Under the pieces are notes generated by a model that saw only the letters and a list, made by a program, of their open reading frames with translations, did no database searches and had not been told where the DNA came from. A stretch of DNA of 64,000 bases from Massospora cicadina (taxonomy: Eukaryota; Entomophthoromycota; Entomophthoromycetes; Entomophthorales; Entomophthoraceae): assembly GCA_022478985.1 (NCBI GenBank), contig JAKSZP010010602.1, positions 124,001 through 188,000 of the forward strand. The letters run 5' to 3'. Within the stretch, counting starts at the first letter, position 1. Each line of letters starts with the position of its first letter. Position numbers and translations under genes: made by a program. Shown piece after piece: positions 43,172 to 54,164 of the stretch.

Positions 43172-45467
43172 ATGCAAGAACTGGTGGTAAGTGGATAGGT
43201 GACTATCTCGGCCATCAGCTCTACTTTGTTAAATCAACAGTCCTCGTGCCACCATATTAAAAAAACCAGCTTTGGGTAATCAGCTCCATGTTTGAACCAA
43301 GAGTTGAATTCCTTTCATTACAGCCTGTAATATATGCTCAATGGTAATGTTAAATAGTTTTTATGAAAATTTTTCAGTTGTTTATATAGTTGATATTATT
43401 TAGCATTTAATTAAAGTGTTATTGAAAATTGCATCAGATTTACTTTGTTCTCTGGTTCTGGCGTGGAAGTTATTTTGCCCCTTTTTTAGATTAGTTGGTC
43501 ACAACCAGAGTGATGTTTTTAGCTCTTTGCTTACTTTACATTTAATCTATCTGAACTCACGTAGAGATTATAACTAGCTTTTCTTTTAATTCTTGCATCT
43601 AGTATTGTCTTGAATTTTGATAGTTTTACGAAACGTTTATATTTTTAAACGGGTTATGATTTCCTGTATTTAGTCGGCTTACATCGAACTGATTTTTCTG
43701 TACTTTATTTTACTTAACTCGCTTTTGTTAATATATTTATTTATTTAAGTAAGTTGCTTCTTTTAATAGGCTTTTAATGCTTTGCCAATTATATTTTTAT
43801 TTTAATTTCACTTCATGAATCTCGTGGGACATCATGAGTGGGGTTCTGTTAGTTCTGAGTTAATTTTACAGAATTCTTAAATTTAAATCACCTGGGTCAT
43901 TTTGTTAGAATTTGAAAATGTTTTAAACAATACAGTTATTAGATTAAATAAACCATATTACTGAGATTTGTTTTGGTACTCAGTTGTACTTGATTTAAGC
44001 AAACTTCTAAATTGTTTACTTTCTAGTTATAGTTTAAATATTAAAAAAGGCTTTAGGTTTCGTTAAGTTGCCTTAATTTTCTAGATTAAAGTGTTAGCTA
44101 AACTAGCTTTGCAAATTAGCTTTTTAGCAGTTTTCTTTAAACATTTTAAGATTAGCTTCTAGCTTATGTCATATCTATTATAAAGCTTCCCGTTTCAATT
44201 TCTCGTTACGTTAACAATATTTTTTTAAATTGTTATATTCAATGTAGGTTTATGTTAAGATTTTTTTATTTATGTTTTATTTCATTTCAGTCCCCTGAGA
44301 ATAAAGATAAAACTCGCGGCATTCCACCTTTTGATTGGAATCTACTAAGTACTAACAAAGAGGTTTATGTTAAGGAAGCAGAACTATGTTTGTAATTCAG
44401 CACTGGTTCCAGCGCAAGATAAATATGATTTTAAAATCTGATGTTTTTTAGGGTTTTAAATTTTTCATGAGTGTGCCTATTTAGTAGTAAAAGTTTGGAT
44501 AACTTTAGATATTTACGATTTTATTATCTGCCCTTAAGGTTTAGTTATCTCCTAAAATCTACAGACTTGTTTATAGGAAATCTTTTAGAACGTTTTGAAT
44601 TTCTATATAGTTATTTAGTTTTTCTGAATTTTCATCAATAATATAGCATCAGTTTACTTTTTGCCTATAGTTCAGAATAGATTACTAACTTTTAATAGGA
44701 TGGCTTTGATAAGTTGCTATTGTAAGTTTAATTGATGCGTTTACAATAACAATAGTGTTTTTTCTCATAGGGATATTTTATATTTCTAATGCACTAACCC
44801 CTTTCTCTATTTGCGGGTACTTTTTTGCTGTCTTTATTTTGCTCTCTGAGATTCCCATGTTCCTTGATGTAAGTTTTGATATTTTAGCATTTCAAAATAT
44901 CTACATGATTTTAGCTTTACAATAGTTTATTTTTGTCAACACATTAAACATCAAGTTAGCTACCCTATTTTAACCTATTGTTTTAGTGGATTCCCAAAGG
45001 GCCTCGATAGTAAGCATTTTAAATTATATTCACTCATATTTAAGCAAAGTATTCATGTCGGTCTATAACTCGAGTCTTTTTCGCTGTGGAATATATTTTT
45101 GGTAACCTATGATCTCATTTTTACTGCTAAGTTTTAATATCAACTATGATATCTAGTTTACTTTTTTTATTTATAAACATCAAGAAATTGAAAGAAATTT
45201 TTAGGTTGTTTTTTGGTTTATAAAGTTTTTAGTAAGTATGGTTCGAGTATTAATCACGCTTTTTTGTTTCAATTTAGTCTCTCTTTGATTATCTACATGT
45301 CGACCATTATTGCTGCTTCTGGGCTTCTGGCGCCAGCAATTACTCTCACATTAGCATCCATCAATTATGGTAAATATGCTCCAGATGGAAGTTTTAACAT
45401 ATCAAGGCATAGCGGGGGTATTAAAGCACCCTCGGAAAATAACTGGTTTATTAGGTTGCGAATTTAA
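43172..45467 (+). CDS. TVP18: TVP18-like Golgi membrane protein, seven exons
   Basis: Exons 43172-43186, 43324-43343, 44699-44721, 44771-44868, 44987-45009, 45045-45101 and 45278-45467 join into 141 codons plus TAA with no stop. Every intron is GT..AG; donors include GTAAGT three times, and TTACTAAC precedes one acceptor. Phases match at all six joins. The product has the TVP18/CG6151-P layout: a YAQWMALISCYWIF first membrane segment, a second reaching FAVFILLSEIP, a soluble loop with FRCGIY, then a helix pair around YMSTIIAASGLLAPAITLTL, and a short polar tail. TVP18 family proteins are small four-helix proteins of late Golgi vesicles; animal relatives are the Flower proteins. The first exon is only 15 nt, so an alternative start is possible, and intron 2 (1355 bp) is long for a fungus. 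AATAAA near 45556 may be its poly(A) signal. Neighbours are transposons on both sides. Confidence 0.72.
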
Positions 45468-46550
45468 AACTCAGACAAACAGAGGTGATGTGGATGATTT
45501 TTAATTCGCCCATTCTCTATTTTTTACGCCTATGTAGATTAATTTAAATACTTTTTAAATAAATAGATTAATTTGTTAATTATATGGCAAAGAAAATTAT
45601 TTTTATTTTTTACATGGAATTATTTAATCAAACATCTTTATATATTAACTGAAATCTTTTTATTTGGGGGTTTGGATATTTTACAGAAATGTTCTCTGAT
45701 CAAACTTGCTAAAACGTTTCTTTTTAATTACGTTATATTATTATAAATATACCTTGAGATTTAGAAAGTAGGCTAATCCAGGAACAAATTCAGTGATAAG
45801 TTTGCCGTGGGTAAAGACAACTGCATATTAAATTTTCATCCGGTATCACTGCGAGCATAGTATTTCATTTAATTGTTGCATATTTTTACTTTGATTATCA
45901 AGTTCTATCCAGGTTTATATCTAATCCATATAGTTATATTTTGCTTTGCTTTATTTTCCGATATAAACCGATTTTTATATAGAATATTTGCTTATCGTTG
46001 TCCAAACCTTTGTATATAAAAAAGCCGATGGACTTTAAGGTTCAGTGATACTTATGTAGGATTTTCGGAATGTACAGATATACTTCCTTAAGCTTATGGA
46101 TTATAAAATAAAGTTGAGCCGAACTATGGACAAGTGTATTCCGCAAAATTTTCAAGTAAAGGTGTAAGTATACATTAAAAATATACGTCATAAGTTATAG
46201 CAATAAGGAGCTTTGATCTAGCATAAAAATGGCAAATGGTTTAAAGCGTGGTAATACGATTGCCATATTTTATTGCATGTGTACAAATTACAAATCTGTA
46301 TGCATATGATGCAAAGCTATATGGTAGGCTGTATCACTCATACTCAAATTTGGACTCACTTTTTTGTAATAAAGTTTAGAAAATAAACTGTGCTTTTTAA
46401 ACTTGTGGTATTTGTACATTATTAAACATTTGTCAGTCTTGGCGTAGCAGTTCTCTTGACTGTTACCAAAGTCCAAAAATGGGCTTGAAGCTGAAAATTA
46501 GTGGAGAGGTCAAAAAACAAAAAGATGGAGAGGATATAGACTACATTATT
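45468..46550. other. Unassigned, CpG-retaining sequence downstream of the TVP18-like gene
   Basis: No transposon match and no convincing exon chain. CpGs are kept (TTCGCCC, ATACGTC, GGTAATACG, GGCGTAG), as in the gene. A minus-strand frame of 62 codons (46288-46476) is unproven. It may include untranslated or regulatory sequence. Confidence 0.4.
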
Positions 46551-46966
46551 GTGTTAGAAAGTGGCAATATTTATAGGGTGTGTGGAGACATGGTGCCTCA
46601 GGGACCTTTGTGACCCTGCCAGATCAGGATCTTTTACTGCCTTCCAGATTGACTGCCTGGGTTGCGCCCTCATTGTGCTGCATTGTCCTCCTGACTGCAG
46701 CAGTGGGGGTGGCACCTCTCATGATTTGGGAAGTGGGGACATGATTCCTGAAGGTGATTTCATCAATTCTCATATGTGTGGTACTTCCTGATTGAATATA
46801 GTTTGGTGCCTTCAGGGTAAGGTTCCATTTGCGCTGGTTCAAGAGTTGCTTTATTGAGACTCAATTTGGGAGCAGGGTTTTTGTTTGCTCATAATCTTGA
46901 ATCCTGAAAGTCAGTAACTATAAAACTAAAAATAAACTTTTAAAATTCTCATGAGGCTAATAGTTT
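46551..46966 (+). repeat. Possible LTR with primer-binding-like end
   Basis: Starts TGTTAGAAAGTGG, contains TATAAAACTAAAAATAAAC, and is followed by TTTGGTGAACCCCCTCAGG, which resembles a primer-binding site (TGG plus a GC-rich run). No second LTR or gag follows. The short open frames on both strands (46561-46842) are not supported as genes. Confidence 0.25.
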
Positions 46967-47089
46967 GGTGAACCCCCTCAGGTTGGGATTACATACTATA
47001 TTTAGGCTGATTACTTTATTACCAGTTGATAAGTTATATGACCACACTATCCGATAACCTGGCTTTAAAAAGATTTTTTGGTTGACAAG

Positions 47090-47820
47090 GGGGAATTTTC
47101 TTACTACCAACCTTTTTCATAAAAGATTTAGTAGTAGCAGGAGCTACCTCACTAGATAACTACCCTACCTTCCTTTTTATTTAAAAACTCTAGATCATTA
47201 CTAAAATTTTTAAAACAAAAATAATAAGTGGGGAGGGGAGGAAACGTCATTTTGCTCTTTTTTGTTATTAGCCAGTACAGGTTTAGACCTGATATGAGCT
47301 AAACATGCATCAGAGTGGTAGCAGGAACCACCCAGCTAAGCTTTTTAAATAGAGATTCAGCAGTAGTAAAAACCACCAAGCTAGGCAACTGCCTTATCTT
47401 CTTTATATTCTTAAACTCTACATCATTATATTAGAATTTAGAAATAAAAATAATAATATGTGGGAGAGGAGTAAGGAAATTATATCCAGTTTTATTTTAT
47501 TACTAACCAATAAAGGTTTAGAGCCTGTTATGAACCAAACACACACCAGAGTAGTAGCAGTAACCACCTGGGTAGGCTTTTTATACTAAAAGGATTCAGC
47601 ATAGCAGAAATTACTCCACATGGCAACCACATCAATCTTCTTTTTATTTATCTCTATATCATTAATTTAATGATGATAAGAAGGGTAAGAGGAAACAATG
47701 TTTCTTTCAAGCCAGAACAGGTATCAAACCTGTTTTGGTATCTAGTCCCCCACCTTAGCTTGTGGTTACAGATGTGACCCTAATAGGCTAGTCACCCTTT
47801 CTAAAGATTACTTGATGGTT
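47090..47820 (-). mobile_element. Tandem array of tRNA-like SINE units, family S3
   Basis: At least three similar units repeat every 220-250 bp. On the minus strand each has a box-A-like stretch (GCTTAGCTGGGTGGTT; GTAGGT... in others) and a box-B-like stretch (AGGTCTAAACCTG near 47290; AGGCTCTAAACC near 47530; AGGTTTGATACC near 47720). A body of AAATAATAAGTGGGGAGGGG type follows. The rightmost unit (47690-47815) matches the copy at 10405-10585. Tandem, same-strand copies suggest a dimeric or trimeric SINE or a local amplification. Confidence 0.65.
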
Positions 47821-48031
47821 ATACAAACAACCCCAGAGACTCTTACTACTGATTGAAGCAATAAAATAGTTTTTAAAATATATTTAACAACTTATTTTTA
47901 TCTTTAAAGTTGAAGCTGATACTACCACACATAATTATGATTACAATAAATCTTAATGATTTACATAGAAAGTTATCAGGGCTGAAATGCTTATATCTTC
48001 ACTTATCACTTTGTTTTAGAAAGACTGCTGC
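47821..48031. other. Unassigned spacer before SINE S1-b
   Basis: AT-rich, no recognised element. A 61-codon frame at 47910-48095 runs into the SINE and is not a gene. Confidence 0.4.
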
Positions 48032-48045
48032 CATAAGTTTAAGTT

Positions 48046-48334
48046 GTTTTAAATTTTATTTGAGGTGGGCTGACCTGGGGATGATACCACACTGATTGAG
48101 GGGAAATCGAATGAATGGGAAAGGAGGATAAAATCCAGAAAACCTCCATGCGCAGCGTATGATACGCCAGGAACTCCATGGACTGCCTTTGCTATTCACT
48201 ATCTCAGTTCAGGGCATTGGTGCGCAATGCCAACACAGTTATAGTCATCCCCTACCCAAAGTTCCTCTACCAGAATTGAACTTGGGGAGGCAGCGGTAGA
48301 GGTTTTTATTCTATCACTGGGGTATCCTCCCCTT
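48046..48334 (-). mobile_element. tRNA-Gly-derived SINE, copy S1-b
   Basis: Full-length inverted relative of 9021-9299: AGGATACCCCAGTGATAGAA head, CTCTACCGCTGCCTCCCCAA, a body with CCATGGAGTTCCTGGCGTAT, and tail CATCCCCAGGTCAGCCC-ACCTCAAATAAAATTT. Target duplication CATAARTTTAAGTT (48032-48045 and 48335-48348, 13 of 14). More CpG decay in the tRNA part than S1-a (GTTCAATTC for GTTCGATCC). Confidence 0.88.
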
Positions 48335-48348
48335 CATAAATTTAAGTT

Positions 48349-49745
48349 AATATATATGATAATATGTAGTAATGCTAAATATATTTTTGATCTGAAATAA
48401 TGGCTTTATATAGTTATCAGCTTACCACAAGATGGCAGTTAACATGTAAAAATATTCCTGGTAAAGATATCTGAACCCATACTTTTATTGCTAAAAATTC
48501 TCCTTTATATCTTAGTAAAAGGGCATACAGATTTAATTATGATGATGAAATTTACTCATTGTAAAAATTTTTAAAGTAATTAATCTATTCTAGTACCTTA
48601 GTACAATGTAAATTATAACATATCTAATAGTTTTTATGAGGTTAGATGCCTCTACACCACAGCCATACTAATGATATATTCAGACTTGTGCAAGATATTC
48701 TATTTATTTACAATGATCACTTTTTAGCACAATGACATTACACATATTTGTTTAACAAAATTATATAATAGAAAAGATATGTAGAATCAGAGGGATGTAA
48801 TATATAATTAAACAGTATAGAAGAAGAATTTAAACAGTATGCCTGATGAAAGTAGATCCTTAACTTTATCAAGTAATTATATTGTTAGCAGTTAAATGGA
48901 AGTTGCTATATATATAGCACCTTAAAGTTTCATTGGGGGTTGTTACAACTGATTTGACCAAACATCAGTTTGTGCAATATTTATTTGATTAAGTATTTTT
49001 GACTAATAATTAGACATAGGCTTTATTCTAGAATTATTTCTTTGCCACGTGGCTTACAACTTCATAGGGAGTCACCAAAGTTGTATTTGAATACTTTTAG
49101 TGCTTAGCTCAGCGCATCAATTTATATAAAACTATCATGGCAGACCAGACCCTTAAACCCTGCTGGACTTCCTACTCTGATACTACTAGGCTCAATTTTA
49201 GTACCCTCTCATATCCCTCCGCCAGCATAAAGTATTTGTCAAGAGGATTTATATTTATTATAGCCATTTGCCAGCGTCTCACTTGCAGTCAGTTGATCAC
49301 AACTATAATGGAAATATCCTGAGCTTTAATTATTGCTCCCTAGCCCTCATTTAAATAATTACTTTTCTAGTTTATCCATTTTGAGTGAAGCTTAGTACAG
49401 ATGAAATTCACTAATAGAAACACTAACAGAAGGAGCATATCTTGGTGGAAGTCCAATGGTAAGAGATTTTTTTCTTCATCACTGGAAGCAAACTTCAGCA
49501 AAAACAGACCCCATCAGTGAGCCCTGAAGCTGTGGCAGTATTTTATACTCCATCATGCTTTATTTTGATTATAGAATAAAATTCTCTTTTGCCAGATAAG
49601 ATTGTTCCTCTTTAGTAGTTTGGCCAGGCCACTGTCCTCTTACAGCATCTGATAGTTTTAATTGCAAATACCTGTGCACTGAAATTTAACACCCATCACT
49701 GATATAAACGTTGTGTTCACTATAGGGGTGCACTTTGTCAACCCT
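48349..49745. other. Unassigned AT-rich sequence
   Basis: No element boundaries found. The longest frame (49137-49322, 61 codons, plus strand, starting MADQTLKPCWTSYSD) has a hydrophobic segment but no family resemblance or splice context. Confidence 0.45.
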
Positions 49746-49749
49746 TTAA

Positions 49750-49915
49750 CCCTTTGTGGTTGAGTGTTGGCAAATAGCTGCTCAAGACTTTTTACCGTTG
49801 CAGATGCATGTTAGCATATAGCTGCCCAATTTAGTGTATATTTTCTTTACTGCACGCTCCAATACCTCTCATCCACATCAACAATTGCTCATCAAGTGGC
49901 TCTGATTGCAAAGGG
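49750..49915. mobile_element. TTAA-flanked MITE, piggyBac-like
   Basis: Flanked by TTAA on both sides (49746-49749 and 49916-49919). Both outer edges read inward CCCTTTG (right edge GCAAAGGG), and the next bases TG and CA are what CG would decay to. TTAA targets with CCCTTTG-type ends are typical of piggyBac elements. 166 bp, no coding. Confidence 0.5.
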
Positions 49916-49924
49916 TTAAATGAT

Positions 49925-50060
49925 TTAACGTATATATGCATCTAAAAATAAGGGTTTTATGAAATCTAAAAACTTATATATGCATATAAAAATGAGGGTA
50001 TGTAAATATAAAACGCATATATGCATCCAAGAATAAGGATTATATATTTTTATTACAAAA
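49925..50060 (+). repeat. Short tandem repeat, about 43 bp period
   Basis: Three degenerate units around TATATATGCATCTAAAAATA, at about 49931, 49975 and 50016. Confidence 0.6.
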
Positions 50061-50163
50061 TATTTGAAAATTAAACGATAGATAGATAAAAAAACTATAA
50101 AAAGTGTAAACATTGCCTAATTTTTTAATAAATTTAAGGTTCAAAAAATAAATAATTTTTAAA

Positions 50164-50435
50164 ATAAGTGAAAGGGTTAATAAGACTAGCTTTCAAGTGT
50201 GAATCTGGAGGAGAACCGTTTTGCCCTTGGCCTTGAGTCAAAGTATTTGTATGAGCTCATGAATGAAGGCAATCTGGTTAATGATCATTTGCAATTGAGT
50301 GGTTCTGAGAGTGAAGGGATGGAAGTGCCTATGGAAGATTTTCCACCTTCTGGTATACTATCTCAAGTATTAATTTGAGTGGCAAATAAATCCACAGGCC
50401 AAGTACAAGAAGTATTCAAATGGCTGCTTAACGGC
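50164..50435 (+). pseudogene. Truncated coding remnant cut by B2
   Basis: After AAAGGGTTAA (50169-50178) a plus-strand frame reads ALGLESKYLYELMNEGNLVN then acidic, serine-rich residues (LSGSESEGMEVPMEDFPPSG) to a TGA near 50380. Such acidic starts occur in piggyBac transposases, and the nearby TTAA/CCCTTTG ends fit. The evidence is slight; it may be another gene start. B2 inserted just after it. Confidence 0.3.
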
Positions 50436-51403
50436 TGTTGGAATTTCAGTTGACCACATTATCTAACCTATTGACTGATTAATTTTTGACAATTAGTTAC
50501 AATCATATATCTTGACAAAAGTCTCCAACTAGAGAGATTATTGTTGGGAATCACCCCTAATGATAATGAGCATAGATTCAATGAGGGAATACCAACCAAT
50601 AGTTAAATATTGCAGTAAACAATCTAATATCTTGGCTTTGGTCACTGACTAAAGATATGTTATTGGGAATCATACACAACAATACTAAGTATGAATTTGA
50701 TGAAGGAACAACACTTAATAATCAAATTATTAGGATATTATTCAGAGTAAAAGAATGGGAAGTCAACAGAAACTACCTAAGTGTTCTATACTAGAAGTGA
50801 ATGGTAGGATCATTATTGGCCAATACAATTAGTTTCTGGTTTCTAAAACCAATAAATTGGTCACCAAACAGCTGAGGATCATGCTACCTAAGAAACTCAA
50901 GTCAAAAATACCTAACAAGATTTGGTGCCTAAAACTTGAGGGTCAAACAAGTATATGATAGCAATCTTTTCCAGTGAACAGCTGAAAAGTTGTGTGTCAA
51001 TTTTTACTATAAAACCCCCAGATATTTCCTAATAAAATTAGATTCACACAGTAAATAACTTGGTTTTTTTACATTGGTTGTATAACATTATTCTTATGAT
51101 AAAGGTGCAAGGATCAGATATCCTTAGGTTATTGTTATCAAGTCTCCACTTGACTCTGCAAGGAAAGAATAGGGAAAGTGTTCTCTACCAGTAGAAAAGT
51201 ATCTTCAAGATGAAGAAGCACCTGTCTATCTTTGGACAATTCACTCAAGGTGGCTTTTGGCCAATCAGCCATAATAAAAGTCTTCATACTATTATCTCCC
51301 CAGCTTATATATTATCAACCAATCAACGCAAGTATTCAAGAATCTGTGCAGTTAAAATCAGGGCGCAGAAGCAAGCAACCATCTAGTGGCCCAGAATTTA
51401 ACA
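50436..51403 (+). repeat. 5' LTR of B2
   Basis: 968 bp, TGTTGGAATTTCAGTTGACC to GAATTTAACA. TATAAAACCCCC near 51009 and AATAAAA near 51030 are likely promoter and poly(A) signals. Followed by the primer-binding site at 51405-51423, TTAGTGCTCACTACAGGGG (one change from C and E). Confidence 0.88.
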
Positions 51404-51429
51404 ATTAGTGCTCACTACAGGGGGTTATT

Positions 51430-52910
51430 AAGTTGTCAAAATCCAATTTAAACCACAATGTCTTATATAAGGATGAGCTTTAAAAGCTCTGGATTGAATT
51501 ACAGGCCATCAATCAGAATTTGCTTAGCTCAGCATCTCAAGCTGATGTTAGTATGTTAGAGGAACATGTAATTAAGGCGGAAGAGATTCTCAAACAAGTT
51601 GGAACTGTATATAATGTCCTGTGTGGAAAAGTTGCCTCTTTATATTGGAAAGAATAGAAATTAGTAAGAAGTTTTATTCAAAAAAACCAAATTTGAAGCA
51701 GAATGAGAACGCATCTGGCGGTTTTATGAGGATATGGAGAAAATGATGAAGCTTATTGATAAGTTGGAAAATTATAAATATGATTTTTCACAATTTAAGG
51801 CAAATGAGGCCAATGAAAATGCATGCAAAACTCCAATAGGGAAGACCTCTCTGCCCTAAAATATGCCTAAATAATATGCTGATGTGTTATATTTGACACC
51901 CAAAGCCATTCCTATAGCTACTTGAGTTGTTGTTCAAGAATCTTCTATGAGTGGGGTGACTGAGGAATTTTGAAATATGCCAAAATTTCCCGCCTTTCAC
52001 AAGGATAGCGCCTCAGCATTTTTCCACCTCTTTGAGATAACTATGTCTGGATATTGGACTGTCAGAAAGTGGTGACTATAATGAGCTTACTTAGCACTGA
52101 TTGCCAGAATCTGGCACTACCTCACCTCAATGGGGACAACTGGCCATACGCTGAAGCAAAAGCAGCAATCATGTTGGAGTTTAAAAGTCCTACCTGGTTG
52201 GAAAATCATAGATAGAAATTCATGGTGTAGAATTCTGCAAGGATAAGACCCTGGCTAGTTCTGCCAACCAGTTTTACCAAGAAACCCAGAGCTTGGCAGG
52301 GGCAAATGTGATGACTGACTTTGATGCATGCATAGTCCTTCATATGAAACTTTGGCCCTACCAAGAACTGCATCAGATTATGGTGGTGGCACTTATAACT
52401 CAAACAACAACCTCACAGATAATGACCATCTGAAGATGATTGGAGCCACTTTTGATTCTTCCAATCGCACTTTTAAAGAAATCCAAATGAAGGCTCAAAT
52501 TTGTTGTCAAAATTTACCAAACCATCTAAAGAATCTGAGAGTCAAATTGTGACAGGAAGTAAAACCAAAGTTCAAAAATGAGCAGAAAAATCGTTAATCT
52601 GCTGTTTCCAATGTGGGAAACCTGGCCATGTAGCTGCCCAGTGTTGGGACAAAAAGCTAAAAGATCATATCAATCTCATTCTGACCAACGAAACTGGTTC
52701 ATATTTGGAAAAGGACTGCAGTCTACACCAGGGACATTCTAGTACTGCTAATAAACCTGTCCCACCTGATATAATGGATGATGAAATTAATATCTATGAC
52801 CTATTTATGGACAATGATGCGCCTGATCCATTCCATTAGGTGGTTAACATGGATGTTAATGCAATAATGCAAGCCAAAGAAAAGAGGATCTACCCCAAAA
52901 TTGTTTATGA
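51430..52910 (+). pseudogene. B2 gag
   Basis: Decayed capsid region parallel to B1 gag. The zinc knuckle is intact: CCFQCGKPGHVAAQCW at 52600-52647 (CX2CX4HX4C). 52328-52552 is the linker before the knuckle. Stops and small shifts elsewhere. Confidence 0.8.
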
Positions 52911-52916
52911 GATTGC

Positions 52917-53625
52917 TTGATCTATTCACGACAGTTAGCAGATAAGATCAGATCCACTGAGATCCCTGAAGACTTAATTAAAACAAAGTTTGATGAGGCG
53001 AACGTTTCTTTGCCTATCAGTGCAATCAAAGAGTCATTCCCTAATTTATCCGCTCAAACAATTTACACACTTGATTTGGCAAACAAGGATGCTATTCATT
53101 CAGTAAATACTTTATTGTAGTACTTGGAGTGTACCTATGTCAATATTCTAGTCAATAGGATAAGGGTACAAGCAATAATTGATAGTGAAGCACCAATCAA
53201 CAATGTTTTCACCAAATTAGTGAAATGGATGAAGATCTTGCCAGATTTGGAGCATTGTAAAGAGTATGAAATGGCTGGACCAGAATTACCATCTCATGTG
53301 GAGTCTACTTTACGCTACCACTTTGGTTTGAATTGCTGGTGGTGTCAGCTCTTGGCATAGTGCTGGACAATCCAAATTATGATATACTTACTGGGATGAA
53401 GTTTCTGAGGAAGAATGGGGTAAAATGTGATTTTGAGGAAAACACTCTGGCAATATTGAGGCAGATGTTGCCTCTGGTGTACAAGCAGGAGGGAGAGATT
53501 CTGCTGACAAAGAGGAATAATTTTGTCAGCTTGATTTATAATGATGGTATTATACCAATTGCTATAAATTAGTTGGATGAAAATGGAAAGCAATGCTGAT
53601 GAAGATTTTGAGAGTTGTGGAATAC
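52917..53625 (+). pseudogene. B2 protease region
   Basis: ANVSLPISAIKESFPNLSAQ (52998-53060), then VQAIIDSEAPINNVF: catalytic Asp kept, Gly of DSG/DTG changed to Glu. The linker continues (53333-53572) to the insertion point of E at 53626; it resumes at 59604 after the AATAC duplication. Confidence 0.78.
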
Positions 53626-54150
53626 TGTTATAAAATTGACTGTATTATAGAGATACGCTGAAGGATTTTTGCACAGGGTTCAGCCCACTGAGAAATTCTG
53701 AAGAACAATATGATGATCGTCAACCTTGAAACAACAGAATATATTTTGAATAACTATGGAGAACTCACTCCCACAACCCTCTTTTATTTAATATATTAAA
53801 CTAAAGCAAATCCTCACTGTTCTATTCACCTCTAAAACTATTAAAAACCTCCCTTAGTAAATCTTCTCATCTCACCTATATCTCAGTGACTTTGGATGAT
53901 GCCACTTCCTTAGCTTAGTAATTCAATTTGCCATATTTCATTGGTTTTGGCAATTCTTCATTTGTTAATTTCATAATTGCCTAATTTGAGGCAATTTCCC
54001 ATCTATTCGTTGTACACCAATATATTCAACCCAATATCGCCTCATATTGAAGAGCTCAAATAATCATTACTCATATCAAACTTGGCGGATTTTATCCATT
54101 ATGCCATAATGACTTAGGTCTTATTGTCCAGTCATATCAGAATCGTAACA
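53626..54150 (-). repeat. 3' LTR of E (minus-strand sense)
   Basis: Plus-strand edges TGTTATAAAATTGAC and CAGAATCGTAACA. The purine tract AAGGGGGGTAA (minus sense, 54151-54161) abuts it. Confidence 0.88.
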
Positions 54151-54164
54151 TTACCCCCCTTGAC

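Noticed and set aside
44287..44362. Possible extra exon (acceptor TTTCATTTCAG, open SPENKDKTRGIPPFDWN)
   Set aside because: Including it between exons 2 and 3 of the TVP18-like gene brings a stop in the required phase, while skipping it keeps the frame; its donor GTTTAT is poor.
46561..46842. Overlapping open frames on both strands
   Set aside because: No motif, no splice context, and both strands open in a short GC-richer patch that looks like part of an LTR.
49925..50060. CRISPR-like repeat array
   Set aside because: Only three degenerate, AT-rich units without conserved repeats or unique spacers; an ordinary minisatellite in a eukaryotic setting.
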